A program made the translations under genes and the position numbers. Shown in pieces: positions 23,300 to 34,752 of a DNA stretch of 64,000 nucleotides; position 1 is the first letter of the stretch; each line of letters opens with the position of its first letter. This DNA comes from Leptobrachium leishanense. Taxonomy: Eukaryota; Chordata; Amphibia; Anura; Megophryidae. Under the pieces are notes generated by a model. That model saw nothing but the letters and a program-made list of their open reading frames with translations. It made no database searches and was not told the origin of the DNA. The stretch spans positions 409,672,626 to 409,736,625 of the forward strand of contig CM019063.1 in the NCBI GenBank assembly GCA_009667805.1, in the 5' to 3' direction.

Positions 23300-24495
23300 A
23301 TACTCTTTTTTTTCATCAGACTCGGCATATTCATAATATATAATTTTTAGCTATATACACGTCATGTTCTGTCAGGATGCTATAACAATTTATTTTTAAA
23401 AAAAATGTGAAATTCCATTCTGATTTCAATCATTTACAGCATGTAAATTGATTTTTTATTTACATCTTATCATTCGAGCCTTTGTAATTATATATTCTAT
23501 GTTGTACTCTTGTTAAAAATAGAAATGGGAACCTGTTACTGTAATTTTCTAAATTACACAATTTTAACTAAAACTGAAAAAACTTTTCATCGTTAGAAGG
23601 TGAGTTCTTGCAGCATCATTGTTCACATTATTATTGAAAAGTGAACAATAGTGCTGTATTATAAAAAAACAGACAAAAAAGCAACATTTTTATTATTTTT
23701 TATATTTATTTATTTATTTTTTACATATAACCTGGTCATGTGATATCATTGGAAAGGAACTGGGCAGCTAGGGGTTAACTGCCTCACTGATGTAATCATG
23801 CCATCATTGGGCAGGGAGAGGCCCTGGATTCTAGGCTGACATTAAAGAAGTCAGACACCTCCGGGTACAGTTCGCGATCTGGCGCAAGTAGCGCCGGATC
23901 GCGAGACCGGCACTTAAGGGGTTAAGAGAGGCTTTGCTGGAAAGGTCAAACTGTAACCTTTCTAGCGGTGCCTCTCTAAAGTTTTTAACTTTAACCGATC
24001 GAGAGGGAAACTGCGCCCGGATCACGCGCCCGGCGTAATGACGTCAGTGCGACGGCCGCGGTATAAAACCGGTGGTCTGACTTCCTTGAAGGCAGACCAC
24101 CGCGGAACCCCAGCCAGAGAGGTGAGTATAGGGAGGGAGGGTGTCCTAACAAAAGGACATAAGCGACCATTTTCTTAGGATGTACCTGGTACGACTTCGG
24201 TCGTTAAGGGGCTAAGGAATTGCTGCGGTAGCAGCCAAAATGATGCTAGTTTCCCAATTGGGAAATATTCCAAAGTTGATGCCAACTTAACCGGAGCTGT
24301 TGTAAACTTAACAACTCCATAGACTATGGGTCCTATTCCCTAGTGAATGCTAACCGTAGCGTTCAGGTGAGTAAACGTTAACGTCAGGATACGTGACTTT
24401 AACGCATGTCACCTGTAATACCTTCCTAACGCAAAACAGTTATAAAATAAGGACTTCGGTGTTTGCACTAACTTGCGCGAGCTTTCTGTACTTTG

Positions 24496-24638
24496 AGCAC
24501 CCTGTAAGCTCTAGAGCAGGGTCCTCTCTCCTACTGTTCTGTGTGTTTTACATGTATGCATATTTGTTATTCTGTCTCAGCCATTGTACAGCGCTACGGA
24601 ATTTATTAGCGCTTTATAAATACTTGTAACTGTAACTA
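24496..24638 (+). mobile_element. L2 LINE 3'-UTR fragment
   Basis: About 140 bp matching the 3' end of the L2 at 9524-10362 (CTGTTCTGTGTGTTT, then GCGCTTTATAAATACTTG). It interrupts a MITE-B arm between TTTGAGCAC and TATACTTAACATGGGGAGC, which gives its borders to within a few bases. Confidence 0.8.
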
Positions 24639-24709
24639 TACTTAACATGGGGAGCATAAACAGTTGTGTTAGGACTTTGCAATACCTTACTTATCCTAAC
24701 GCTATTTAC

Positions 24710-27680
24710 TAGGGTTGCACCGATACTAGTATCGATATCGGTGCCGATACCGGGTACTGCAGGAGTACTTGGTACTCGTCCAGTACCCCCGATATTTCCC
24801 GATTGCCGGCATCCGAGGGGCTGGGGCGGCTGTCCGAATGCTCTATCGGCATTCGGACAGACCCTGCAGCTGCTCACTGTGTTTATACTTACCTTCCTGA
24901 GCGACGCCGGGAAAGTCTCTGCACGTGCGCTCGTTGGAAGGCCCCCAGCCGCGACCACGTGGGACCATGTGATCGCAGCTGGGGCCTTCCAACGAGCGCA
25001 CGCGCAGAAACTTTCCCGGCATCACTCAGGAAGGTAAGTATGTACTCCGTGAGCAGCTGCAGGGCCTTTCCGAATGCCGATAGAGCATTCGGACAGGCAC
25101 CTGGAGCTCTCCGCGATGATACTTACCTTCTTGGGCGACGCCGGGAAAGTTCCTGCGCGTGCGCTCGTTGGAAGGCCCCAGCCGCGATCACATGGTCCCA
25201 CGTGGTCGCGGCTGGGGGCCTTCCAACGAGCGCACTCGTGAAGACTTTCCCGGCGTCGCCCAGGAAGGTAAGTATCATCGCGGAGAGCTCCAGGTGCCAG
25301 GTGAGCTGGGGGGGGAAATCCATGTGTGAGCTGGGGGGGGGAGAATCCATGTGTGAGCTGGGGGGGGAGAATCCATGTGAGCTGGGGCAAATCCATGTGT
25401 GAGCTGGGGCAGTATCCATGAGTTGGGGCAAATCCATGAGCTGGGGCATATCCATGTGTGAGCTGGGGCATATCCATGAGCTGGGGGCATATCCTTGAGC
25501 TGGGGCATATCCATGTGCTGGGGCATATCCATGTGTGAGCTGGGGCATATCCATGAGCTGGGGCATATCCATGTGCTGAGGCATATCCATGAGCTGGGGC
25601 ATATCCATGTGCTGGGGCATACCCTTGAGCTGGGGCATATCCATGAGCTGGGGCATATCCATGTGCTGGGGCAAATCCATGAGCTGGAGCATATCAATGA
25701 GCTGGGGCAAATCCATGAGCTGGAGCATATCCGTGAGCTGGGGCATATCTGTGAGCTGGGGGCATATCCTTGAGCTGGGTCATATCCATGAGCTGGGGGC
25801 ATATCCATGTGCTGGGGCATATCCATGTGTGAGCTGGGGCATATCCATCAGCTGGGGCATATCCATGTGCTGGGGCATATCCTTGAGCTGGGGCATATCC
25901 ATGTGCTGGGGCATATCCTTGAGCTGGGGCATATCCATGAGCTGGGGCATATCCATGTGCTGGGGCATATCCATGTGTGAGCTGGGGCAGTATCCATGAG
26001 CTGGGGCATATCCATGTGCTGGGGCATATCCATGTGTGAGCTGGGGCTTATCCATGTGCTGGGGCAAATCCATGAGCTGGGGCATATCCATGAGCTGGGG
26101 CATATCCATGAGCTGGGGAAAATCCATGAACTGGGACAAATCCATGAGCTGGGGCAATATCCCATGACCTGGGGCAAATCCATGAGCTGGGGGCATATCC
26201 CATGAGCTGGAGCATATCCCATGAGCTGGAGCATATCCCATGAGCTGGGGCATATCCCATGAGCTGGGGCAAATCCATGAGCTGGGGCATATCCCATGAG
26301 CTGGGGCATATCCATGTGCTGGGGCATATCCATGTGTGAGCTGGGGCATATCCGTGAGCTGGGGCATATCCGTGAGCTGGGGCATATCCATGTGCTGGGG
26401 CATATCCATGTGTGAGCTGGGGCATATCCATGAGCTGGGGCATATCCATGTGCTGGGGCATACCCTTGAGCTGGGGCATATCCATGAGCTGGGGCATATC
26501 CATGAGCTGGGGCATATCCATGTGTGAGCTGGGGCATATCCATGTGTGAGCTGGGGCATATCCATGTGCTGGTGCATATCCATGTGGGAGCTGGGGCATA
26601 TCCATGAGCTGGGGCATATCCATGTGTGAGCTGGGGCATATCCATGTGCTGGGGCAAATCCATGAGCTGGGGCATATCCATGTGCTGGGGCATATCCATG
26701 TGCTGGGGCAAATCCATGAGCTGGAGCATATCCATGAGCTGGGGCAAATCCATGAGCTGGAGCATATCCGTGAGCTGGGGCATATCCTCGAGCTGGGGCA
26801 TATCCATGAGCTGGGCGCATATCCATGTGCTGGGGCATATCCATGTGTGAGCTGGGGCATATCCATGAGCTGGGGCATATCCATGTGCTGGGGCATATCC
26901 TTGAGCTGGGGCATATCCATGAGCTGGGGCATATCCATGTGCTGGGGCATATACATGTGTGAGCTGGGGCATATCCATGAGCTGGGGCATATCCATGTGC
27001 TGGAGCATATCCATGTGCTGGGGCATATCCATGTGCTGGGGCAAATCCATGAGCTGGGGCATATCCATGAGCTGGGGCAAATCCATGAGCTGGGGCAAAT
27101 CCATGAGCTGGGGTAAATCCATGAGCTGGGGCAATATCCCATGACCTGGGGCAAATCCATGAGCTGGGGGCATATCCCATGAGCTGGGGCAAATCCATGA
27201 GCTGGGGGCATATCCCATGATCTGGGGCATATCCATGAGCTGGGGCATATCCCATGAGCTGGGGCATATCCCATGAGCTGGGGCATATCCATGAGCTGGA
27301 GCATATCCCATGAGCTGGGGCATATCCCATGAGCTGGAGCATATCCCATGAGCTGGGGCATATCCCATGAGCTGGGGCAAATCCATGAGCTGGGGCAAAT
27401 CCCATGAGCTGGGGCATATCCCATGAGCTGCGGCAAATCCCATGAGCTGGGGCAAATCCCATGAGCTGGGGCAAATCCATGAGCTGGGGCAGTATGAATA
27501 TATATATATCTTGGGGGGGATATATACATGTGAGCTGGGGGCATTTTTATATGGTCTGTTCTTATTGGAAAGTGGTCACATGACATGAAAGAAAGTATCG
27601 GTACTCGGTATCGGTGAGTACTTTTAAAAAGTATTGGTACTCGTACTCGGTCTTAAAAAAGTGGTATCGGTGCATCCCTA
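24710..27680. mobile_element. non-autonomous hAT-A with expanded minisatellite, copy 2
   Basis: Termini TAGGGTTGCACCGATAC and the complement GTATCGGTGCATCCCTA are flanked by CTATTTAC (24702-24709 and 27681-27688). It is in the opposite orientation to the 14579 copy and has the same order: terminus, two GC palindromes (24890-25035 and 25120-25270), minisatellite, terminus. It is twice as long because the array grew to about 2.2 kb. Strings GGTAAGTAT border each palindrome on both strands. There is no transposase. Confidence 0.94.
25300..27535. repeat. minisatellite CATATCCATGAGCTGGGG, array 2, with higher-order structure
   Basis: More than 110 units, mostly 18 bp, with 19-bp (CATATCCCATGAGCTGGGG) and 22-bp (CCATGTGTGAGCTGGGG) forms and CATGTGCTGGGG variants. 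It is the complement of array 1. Rare variant combinations repeat about 1.0 kb apart: GAGCATATCCGTGAGCTGGG near 25725 and 26757, and GGCAATATCCCATGACCTGG near 26151 and 27130. Because 18 is a multiple of three and the unit lacks stops in several frames, frames of over 500 codons exist. They are not genes. Confidence 0.96.
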
Positions 27681-28267
27681 CTATTTACCCCACCGTTGGG
27701 TTAACTGATTTTTTTACCGCACCCAAAAGCTGGTGCTAACTGATCTCACCCCTAAAAAAAATCAGATACTTACCTCTCGTTCCACAGTGAGATCCACTGC
27801 TTCTGGCTGCCGCAGAGTGAGACTAGGAACAAACAGTCTCCCTCCGTGACCACTCTGCTTCCTGGCAGCAGAACCCTCCGTGACGTCCTATGGACTCCAG
27901 GAACTGATACTCACTGCAGCGCGAAGCACTACTGCCTGTATCACTTAGGGTAGTGCTTGGCCCCGGGGCTGGGTGCTGAATTAGCGCCTGCCAAGGAATC
28001 TACTGCTAAAATGGGGACGCTACGGGGCAAACCTGCCAGCGCAGGCTTTCCATGTTAACGTCCCCATTTTAGCTCAAACATAGGAATAGTGCCCTATAAT
28101 TCATCTGGTAAGTTTACAACAACTCTGGTTAACACCAACTTTGGAATAGGGCCCAAAATTGTATGGATGCAGTGCCTGATCTCTGCTTGTTCCTATTAAA
28201 GATTATATGGCATTGGCTGCCCTGGGGACTACTGGATGCATCCTTAGATATTATAAATATTTCTACT

Positions 28268-29096
28268 CAGCGGGGAGGAACTACTGGGGGTGCAATGGGT
28301 GCCATGGCACCCGGGCCCTCGAGTCTGTGGATCCCACAATCACCTGCCGAGGCTTCACCTGGGGCCTGATCTTGGGCCTGGTCTGCGGCTTCGCCTGGTG
28401 CCTGGGCCTGATCGCAGGCTCGCCTGGGCCCTAGTTCGGGGTCTTGAGCATGGTCCGCAGTCTCGCTTGGGCACTGGTCCAGGGTCTCAGACCTGGTCCG
28501 CAGCCTCGTCTGGTGACAGGCCATGCCTGGGGCCTGGTCTGGGTCTTCAGGCCTTATGCCTGTTCTGGAGCCTCACCTAGGCAGCACGGCCACCTGGATG
28601 ATGAGGACTTCAGCCGCCTCTGCAAAAAAAATTAGGTAAGTATATATTTTTTTATAATATAAATTATGTTAATATAATAATTTTAATAAATAATTTTATT
28701 TAAATATATTATTTATTTTAATAACATTTTATTTTATACTTATTTGTGAGTTTTACTGGGGATCTCTGTGATACACTCATACACACACCGCATATTGCTG
28801 TGGAGCTCTGTGATACGCTTATACACACCGCACATTAATTTGAGTTTAATCGCTGCGTAGCTCTGTGATACACACCGCACATTACCGTGAGCTGTATTGC
28901 TGTGGGGCTCTTTGAAACGCTCATACACACTGCACATTACTGTGTTATTGCTGTGGAGTTGACATTGTGGACCTGGAGGGGTCCAGTATGTGGTGGGAAG
29001 GCAGGGGGGGGTGTGTGTGCAAAATATGCTTTTGCATAGGGTGGGCCCTTAATGGATTCCTGCATCTGGGTCCTGAGGTTTCTAGTTACGCCTCTG
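28268..29096. mobile_element. probable hAT (Charlie-like) non-autonomous element
   Basis: The left end CAGCGGGGAGGAACTACTGG with GGGTGCAATGGGTGCCATGG just inside, and the right end GGTTTCTAGTTACGCCTCTG, resemble hAT elements starting CAGRGGCGTAACTA. No clean 8-bp duplication was found. It contains a CpG-rich tract (28310-28600) ending in AGGTAAGTATAT at 28634 and the CACAGCAATAAAACTC-type minisatellite in complement (28740-28960). No authentic gene was recognised, although short open frames exist in the GC-rich tract. Confidence 0.6.
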
Positions 29097-29406
29097 CTTC
29101 TCAGCGTATCTATGATTTTGTGCACTGTTGTTTCTGTTTTGACTTACTTAATGTAAGTCTGCACAGGATGACTCTGACCTGCCAGGAAACCATACCGGAG
29201 GCAACATCTTTTAGTTATGATGTCAATCTGCACTTTTATTTTTTTCTGCACGCTATATGCATTCTGAGCTTTTTGCAAAGAATATTGTTTGACATATGGC
29301 AGCTTGAAATATCTATCTGTTAATGCCACAGCAGGTGCAGGGGCTAACCACTGTATCCAGTGAAAGTGACTGATACAAAGGAGTAGGAAGCAGACCTGAT
29401 CCTTCA

Positions 29407-29727
29407 GGCCGGGTGCACACCAGGCGTATTCTTCTGCGCACTAGCGCGTGTTAATACGCACTTACCGGCGTCTGTCGCAGCGTTGTGATGCTGCGACGGG
29501 GCCGGTCACATGCTTGTGTTGCGTAGCATGCGTGCGTCTAGAGATCCTCCCTGTCGATGCGCTGGGATGCGCGTCAACAGTGTTGCAAAGCGTGATCCTC
29601 CATAGGAAGATCGCGCTTCGCAGCGCTGAGGGGGGGGGATGCGGGTGTCGAGTGGACGCCGGAATGCCGGAAGTGCGTTTTAACGTGCGATAGTGCGCAG
29701 AAAAAAACGCCTAGTGTGCCCCCGGCC
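29407..29727. mobile_element. CpG-rich foldback MITE
   Basis: GGCCGGGTGCACACCAGGCG at the left and CGCCTAGTGTGCCCCCGGCC at the right form inverted termini. The interior is full of GCGCA/TGCGC strings and includes CACTTACCGGCG (a donor-like string on the minus strand). A half copy is at 5223-5389. Flanks are TCA/TCG, so the duplication is unclear. Confidence 0.7.
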
Positions 29728-29984
29728 TCGGCAGTGTGGATTTTTTATTTTTAATTACTTGTCCAATTTAACTAAAGTGGTAACCCAATCTACCTGTCCC
29801 TGATGATAATCTAATTGCCCTGATAAGAAATATAATTTCGACAAAATAGCATTAGGTTTTTGTGCTTAACCACATAGAGAACAAACACATGAATGTGATC
29901 AACAAACACTAGTATTTAGTTTAAACAGAACACTTATTGCATTGCAGTTTACTCACACTCCTACAAACCACACATTACAGATCA

Positions 29985-30190
29985 CAGTAATGTGCATGGT
30001 GTATGAGTGTATCACAGAGCTCCACTCCACAGCAATAACTCTCACAGTAATGTGCGGTGTGTGTGTGTATAAGCGTAAAACTCAGTTATGTGCCGTGTGT
30101 ATAAGCGTATCACATAGCTCCACAGCAATAAAACTCACAGTAATGTGCAGTGTGTATGAGCATATCACAGAGCTCCACAGCAATAAAACA
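29985..30190. repeat. minisatellite CACAGCAATAAAACTC, free-standing array
   Basis: Three to four units of about 54 bp matching the array in hAT-B (TAATGTGCAGTGTGTATGAG, then ATATCACAGAGCTCCACAGC). I could not find the ends of a carrier transposon here. Confidence 0.8.
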
Positions 30191-30474
30191 AATTTATAAA
30201 TTATTGATGCTCGGATGCGTTGATACACTTAGAGCTGGTGATAGGGCTCTAATTTTGTGAGTGGTTCTGTAATATTAATAATACTCTGTACATTTTTTAT
30301 GACATACTGCACCAATATATGCTATTTTGTTTTGCCTTTTATATATGCCCATGTGGATGAGGTTAATATGGGAGCCATCTGAACCCCGGAGCGTTGTCAT
30401 TCGCACTGACCAGATACGTATTACACTTCTAAGAACATATCAAACCCTAGAAATTTTTGGTAAATCATAAGTAA

Positions 30475-32484
30475 CATACAAGCACCCCCGTCCACTCCCA
30501 TCCGGCTGCTGTCAAAGTAAACAACCAAACCCTACAACACCCCCTAGAAGTAGCAAACGCCTTTAATAATTATTTTGTTGGATGCGCCACCACCCTCATT
30601 GCTAAGCTAAAGAATGACACACCTTCAGAAAGGCCAAATGCAGGTCAGGCCCCTCCAACCATGCAGAGACCCCATATCGCAGATAAATTCAACTTTAGAC
30701 CAGTGCCTGTCAGTGTAGTTACTAAACTTCTCCGTAATCAAAAAATGAAATACCAGTCTGGACCTGATCAAATCCCAGCAATGCTGCTGAAAATCAGTGC
30801 GTCGGCAATTGCAAATCCTGTCGCAACCCTAATCAATGAATCACTGGCGACTGGATACATACCCAAACTCTGGAAGACTGCAAGAGTGGTGCCTATCCAT
30901 AAAAGTGGTGACAGTACTTTGGTATCCAACTACCGTCCGATATCATTGCTCCCTGTAATGTCAAAAAAAATTGAAAAATGTGTGTACACGCAATTACATG
31001 ATTATTATCAATGATAATAATCGGGATTATTATCAATCTTCAAACTATTTAACCCCAGATCAATCCGGCTTTCGTCCAAATCAATCAACTACAACTGCCC
31101 TTTTAAAAGTTTGCAATGATACCCAAGCTGGCATGGAACAAGGAGACCTAACTGGAGCCATCTTCCTTGATTTTGCCAACGCCTTTGACACAGTAGACCA
31201 TGGCATCTTATTACAAAAACTTAAAAACTCTCGTATTAGTGATCACACGCTAACCTGGTTTCAATCGTATGTATCCAACCGATCGCAACATGTGTCCATT
31301 TCTGGCAGCTCCTCCCTCCCCCTCCCAGTCACATGCGGAGTACCCCAAGGCTCGATACTCAGCCCCCTGCTATTCACGATATTCATAAATGATCTGCCCA
31401 ATGTCTGCAAAGCCTCAACTGTACACATGTACACAGATGACACCGTAATCTATAGCAGCAAACCAAATCTCTCGCAGCTGGAGGCCGTGCTGCAAGAACA
31501 ATTCAAAGAGGTAGAAAAGTGGATTGCAGATAACAAACTTTTTTAAATACTGACAAAACTGTAACGATGCTCTTTGGAGCAGTCCCTAAACTACATAAAT
31601 TACAAAATCCCAATCTATGTGTCAGGACAAAATCAAATGGCACGCTGACCACAGTCACTTCTCTCAAATATCTAGGTATGTGGTTAGACCCAAATCTATC
31701 CTTTGGCCCCCACATCGAAAAACTCTCATCTAAACTTTAACCTCTAACTAGGTGCCCTCTACAGAAACAATTCCTGCCTGAGCCCCGCGGTAAGAAAGCA
31801 GATTGTACAACAAATGCTTATACCGGCTATTGAATATGGAGATGTAGTGTATGCAGCTGCCCCGCAAACGCACCTTCAGAAACTTACTACATTGTATAAC
31901 TCATTCAGTCGCTTTGTGCTACAATGTAACTACATGAGCCACCATTGTGACATGTTAAAAGAGCTAAACTGGCCGTCGCTGGAATCTAGACGCACTCTTC
32001 ACCTTTCCAACCTGGTGTTTAAGAGCTTTTCTGGGAAGCTACCACCCTACCTGAATAGGCTGCTACCCCTAGCAGTTCTCTCATCCTATAAGCTCTGATC
32101 CAGGACCAGCATCTTACTTACAGTGCCACAATACAAAAAGACAGTGGCTCGATGCTCATTTTCCTACAGAGCACCACAATTCTGGAATAACCTCCCAGAC
32201 GCCATCAAATCTTCCCCCAGGCTTAAGTCACTCAAGAGCTCCCTATTAACATACCTCAATACGGAATGCACCTGCAAACATGTAACATAGTGACTATATT
32301 ACTTACATATATATTTTCAGTGTTAATCTGTATATTTGTGTTTTGTTTTTAATACCTTGCATTTATTATTTTGTATTTCTGTAACGACTGTAAAATTTCA
32401 ATGTTCTTGAACCCAGGACATACTTGAAAACGAGAGAAATCTCAATGTATCCTTCCTGGTAAAATACTTTGCAAATAAATAAAT
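30475..32484 (+). mobile_element. L2/CR1-group LINE, reverse transcriptase region and 3' end
   Basis: A non-LTR retrotransposon lacking its 5' end. Frames 30661-31014 and 30971-31546 together cover the RT core: SGPDQIPAMLLKISASAIAN, NYRPISLLPVMSK, GFRPNQSTTTALLKVCNDTQ, FLDFANAFDTVDHGI, VPQGSILSPLLFTIFINDLP and the active-site box YTDDTVIY, where YADD is usual. The frame breaks at 31015-31020 (a duplicated ATTATTATCAATGATAATAA patch) and after 31546, and again near 31738, so no intact ORF remains. The endonuclease domain is missing. The last 60 bp before a degenerate A/T tail equal the 3' ends of the SINEs at 4018, 40555, 43376 and 58679. It is in the same orientation as MGAT4. Confidence 0.9.
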
Positions 32485-33139
32485 CATCTTCTTTACCAAA
32501 AAGATTATCTACCTCTTTAATTATAACATTTGTAAGAGTAATTATCTATAACTAATCATGGTAACCAATCTATGGCCCTCTGCCCAGACTTAATTGGCAT
32601 ATGTAAGAATACATTCTGCATGTGTACTATACCTCATATGTTGTCACATGTAAATATATCGGTATGTGTGTGTGGATATTATACGTGTACGCAGTTGAAG
32701 GAGTTTGGCTTCCAGAGTTATCGGTTTTACAATCTGCAAAACATAAAAATTGGTCACTCTAATACTTTCAAAGATGATGGACACCTTGTCACCAATCCCA
32801 TCAGCCAATTTGTTAATCATGGACGTGAATTACACTGGCGACACGGCTGACAATCATTATTTACCAGTAGCCTGGTTCAGAAATCTAGCAATAGTGAAAG
32901 ACGTTTGTTACTGTTTTCACAAAAGTATTTTCTTTTTTTAATACGGACTCCTACACTCACCTCATATAACCCTCAAATCTTTGCGTAATCTGATATGTAG
33001 GGACTAGATATGTTACTTTGGTAAAGCTTTCTTGCTTTTCAAAGCCACATGCTTCTCACTTTTTGCTTCTTTTTTCTGTGAAATATTTACAGTATATTCT
33101 ATTACATTTGTTGCTGACTCATTTTTCTTGTTCTCGCAG

Positions 33140-33254
33140 TTAGAAGATGATATCGTGGCCAAGCCACAGTTCTACCAGTACATGAAAAACTTCGCTACAC
33201 AGCAATCATCTGACGACTGGCTGATTCTTGAATTTTCACAGCTTGGATTCATTG
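33140..33254 (+). CDS. MGAT4: MGAT4-family GlcNAc-transferase, exon e (LEDD acidic motif)
   Basis: A 115-nt exon reading [20 protein letters not shown], then [18 protein letters not shown], plus one base of a glycine codon. The LEDD cluster is the conserved acidic motif of GT54 enzymes and is the probable metal/UDP-sugar site. [13 protein letters not shown] is a second signature. IVAKP is closer to MGAT4B than MGAT4A, in contrast to exon c. Acceptor TTCTCGCAG, donor ATTG|GTAGGT; phase 0 in, phase 1 out. It lies 656 bp after the LINE. Confidence 0.96.
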
Positions 33255-33362
33255 GTAGGTTGGTTAGACGGCATTGGACAGGGTCAGTCCCTCAGAAATC
33301 CATATCTTTCCATGCATTCACCAGAGTTGACTCTGTAAAAAGGCAAAATAGTCAGTTGTCTA

Positions 33363-33533
33363 CAGCAATGATTCCCAACCGCGGTCCTCAGGTACCCCTA
33401 ACAGGCCAAGTTTTAAGGATTACCTTTTGGCAAATGCAGACTGAATCCTGCAATCACTGAGTAGCAAATCAAATCACATGTGCTGTGCTTCTCATATCTA
33501 GCAAACCTGGACTGTGTGGGTTGGGGATCACTG
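33363..33533. mobile_element. short hAT-like MITE
   Basis: CAGCAATGATTCCCAACCGC at the left and GTTGGGGATCACTG at the right give short inverted termini of the CAGNGNTTCCCAACC type seen in many hAT MITEs. GTCTA occurs on both outer sides, but the full 8-bp duplication is not clean. Confidence 0.65.
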
Positions 33534-34736
33534 GTCTAAGGCCTCGCCCAAACAGGGGCCTCAATACAATGGGATGTATGTGGACTGTCAGTGCTACATG
33601 CTATTCCTATTCCACACAAATATGCATCTAGATCCACAAACTCCCAATTCTCACGACAGTATGTGGATTCTTCATTAATTAAAATGCACTATTTTAATTT
33701 CTGCATAGCAAGATGGATCTCACAATTGAACATTGCCTTAGGTCTCAGGGCCATTTCTGCTGCCACTGTTGCTTCTTAAAAATTCTATGGCATCATGTAC
33801 AGACCTGCCTTTGACATCTTCAGCTTACCCTTCTTTTTCACACACAGCCTGAACCAGACTGTGAATGCTGTTCTAATCTATAGATGCCTAAACGTGGCAT
33901 CTCAGGTGCTTTTAACTCCATTTCCCATGACTCCTAACATGCCATGCAAGCAAAGTACCCGTGTGTAAAGGCTACCTTTCTGAAAACCTGTTGATCTTTA
34001 AACCAATAAATATCTTATTGCTTGTTTGTGGTACCAAATATACAGAGTTAAATGACATTATAGCTTGAGCAGTAAACGTAGAGCGAACATGCTTCACGTA
34101 ACATTGGGAAAGATATGTCTGCATATTGATTCCGTCCGTGTTTCTGACACATGGCTAATAGCTCTGTGATGTACAACTCGGATTTTCTGCGTTAATTTAA
34201 AAGTATTTTTCCAGACACTTTTGGGGTAAGTAGTTACACCTTGTTACCAGAGTTCTCTCATAAGCCAAGGCATTGGTCAAGGCATGTGCTAAAGAAATAT
34301 TTGTCTCTTTTTTTTTTTTCTTTGTTCATTTTTTCCTTTCTCATTAATGTTTTTTGACCTGGTAGCCTTACTCTTTTAAAGATTCGTCAGCCAGTGTTGT
34401 AATTGTATGGCAGGGAATTTACGCAAGCTTGCCAAAGTACTTCCTTTTTCTCCAGCTTAACAATTGTATTTATTGATCAAAAGAGAGTCTGATTTTAATG
34501 ATTGCTCTACAGTACTAACTGTAACGGGCACCCATTTGTGGCTTGATCTAATGTATGTGTGCACGTCTTCCAGAGAAGGAAAGGATATATTATTTATTTA
34601 GTACAAGCATGGCTTGTGTTTTGGCTGTGAAAGTCAAAGGATGTGGTAATTTTCTAAAAGGAGGCGGAAATGCTGTAAGTAGTCAGAATAAAAAGATGCT
34701 GAAAACAAGAAATTTTCTGAATAATTCACACAAGTC
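33534..34736 (+). other. intron stretch without a recognised element
   Basis: AT-rich intronic DNA with several homopolymer T runs. No exon, RNA gene or transposon end was supported. Confidence 0.45.
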
Positions 34737-34752
34737 AATTATTCTACTATTC

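Larger units (their letters stand above)
22581..24211. mobile_element. piggyBac/Kolobok-like non-autonomous element (TTAA)
   Basis: The left end CCCCTTAGTGACTGGACTG follows TTAA (22577-22580). The right end GGTCGTTAAGGGG is followed by CTAA (24212-24215), one mismatch from TTAA. Short inverted termini beginning CCCC next to TTAA are typical of piggyBac and also occur in Kolobok. Nested inside are a double MITE-A palindrome (22657-22888) and a CAGGGTTATTC MITE (23119-23299). Near its right end is a CpG-rich segment with AGAGAGGTGAGTATAGG. There is no transposase. Confidence 0.6.
24328..28094. mobile_element. MITE-B split by hAT-A and an L2 fragment
   Basis: Termini GGGTCCTATTCCCTAG and the complement CATAGGAATAGTGCCC are flanked by TAT (24325-24327 and 28095-28097), a 3-bp duplication. 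The arms include GTTCAGGTGAGTAAACG and AAATGGGGACGCTACGG. Relatives are at 55021-57946 and 45713-46300. The latter two preserve CTTAACATGGGGAGCGC-type sequence, which here is interrupted by the L2 fragment at 24496-24638. Confidence 0.75.
24260..28154. mobile_element. MITE-A copy split by a 3.8-kb nested stack
   Basis: The left half 24260-24327 (GGGAAATATTCCAAAGTTGA ...) and right half 28095-28154 (... CCAACTTTGGAATAGGGCCC) are the two arms of one MITE-A palindrome, including the AACCGGAGCTGTTGTAAACTT arm. Everything between them entered later (MITE-B, an L2 fragment and hAT-A). Confidence 0.75.

Noticed and set aside
14728..27535. CRISPR-like repeat-spacer arrays
   Set aside because: Units are contiguous tandem copies without unique spacers, and the setting is a vertebrate intron.
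25780..27586. Three overlapping minus-strand frames of more than 500 codons (PQLMGYAPAHG-type repeats)
   Set aside because: They are the same 18-bp minisatellite read in three frames. The unit lacks stops and its length is a multiple of three. No non-repeat coding sequence is attached.
28163..28635. Overlapping GC-rich frames of 63-96 codons
   Set aside because: CpG-rich interior of a hAT-like element. Several frames are open at once on both strands and no domain is visible.
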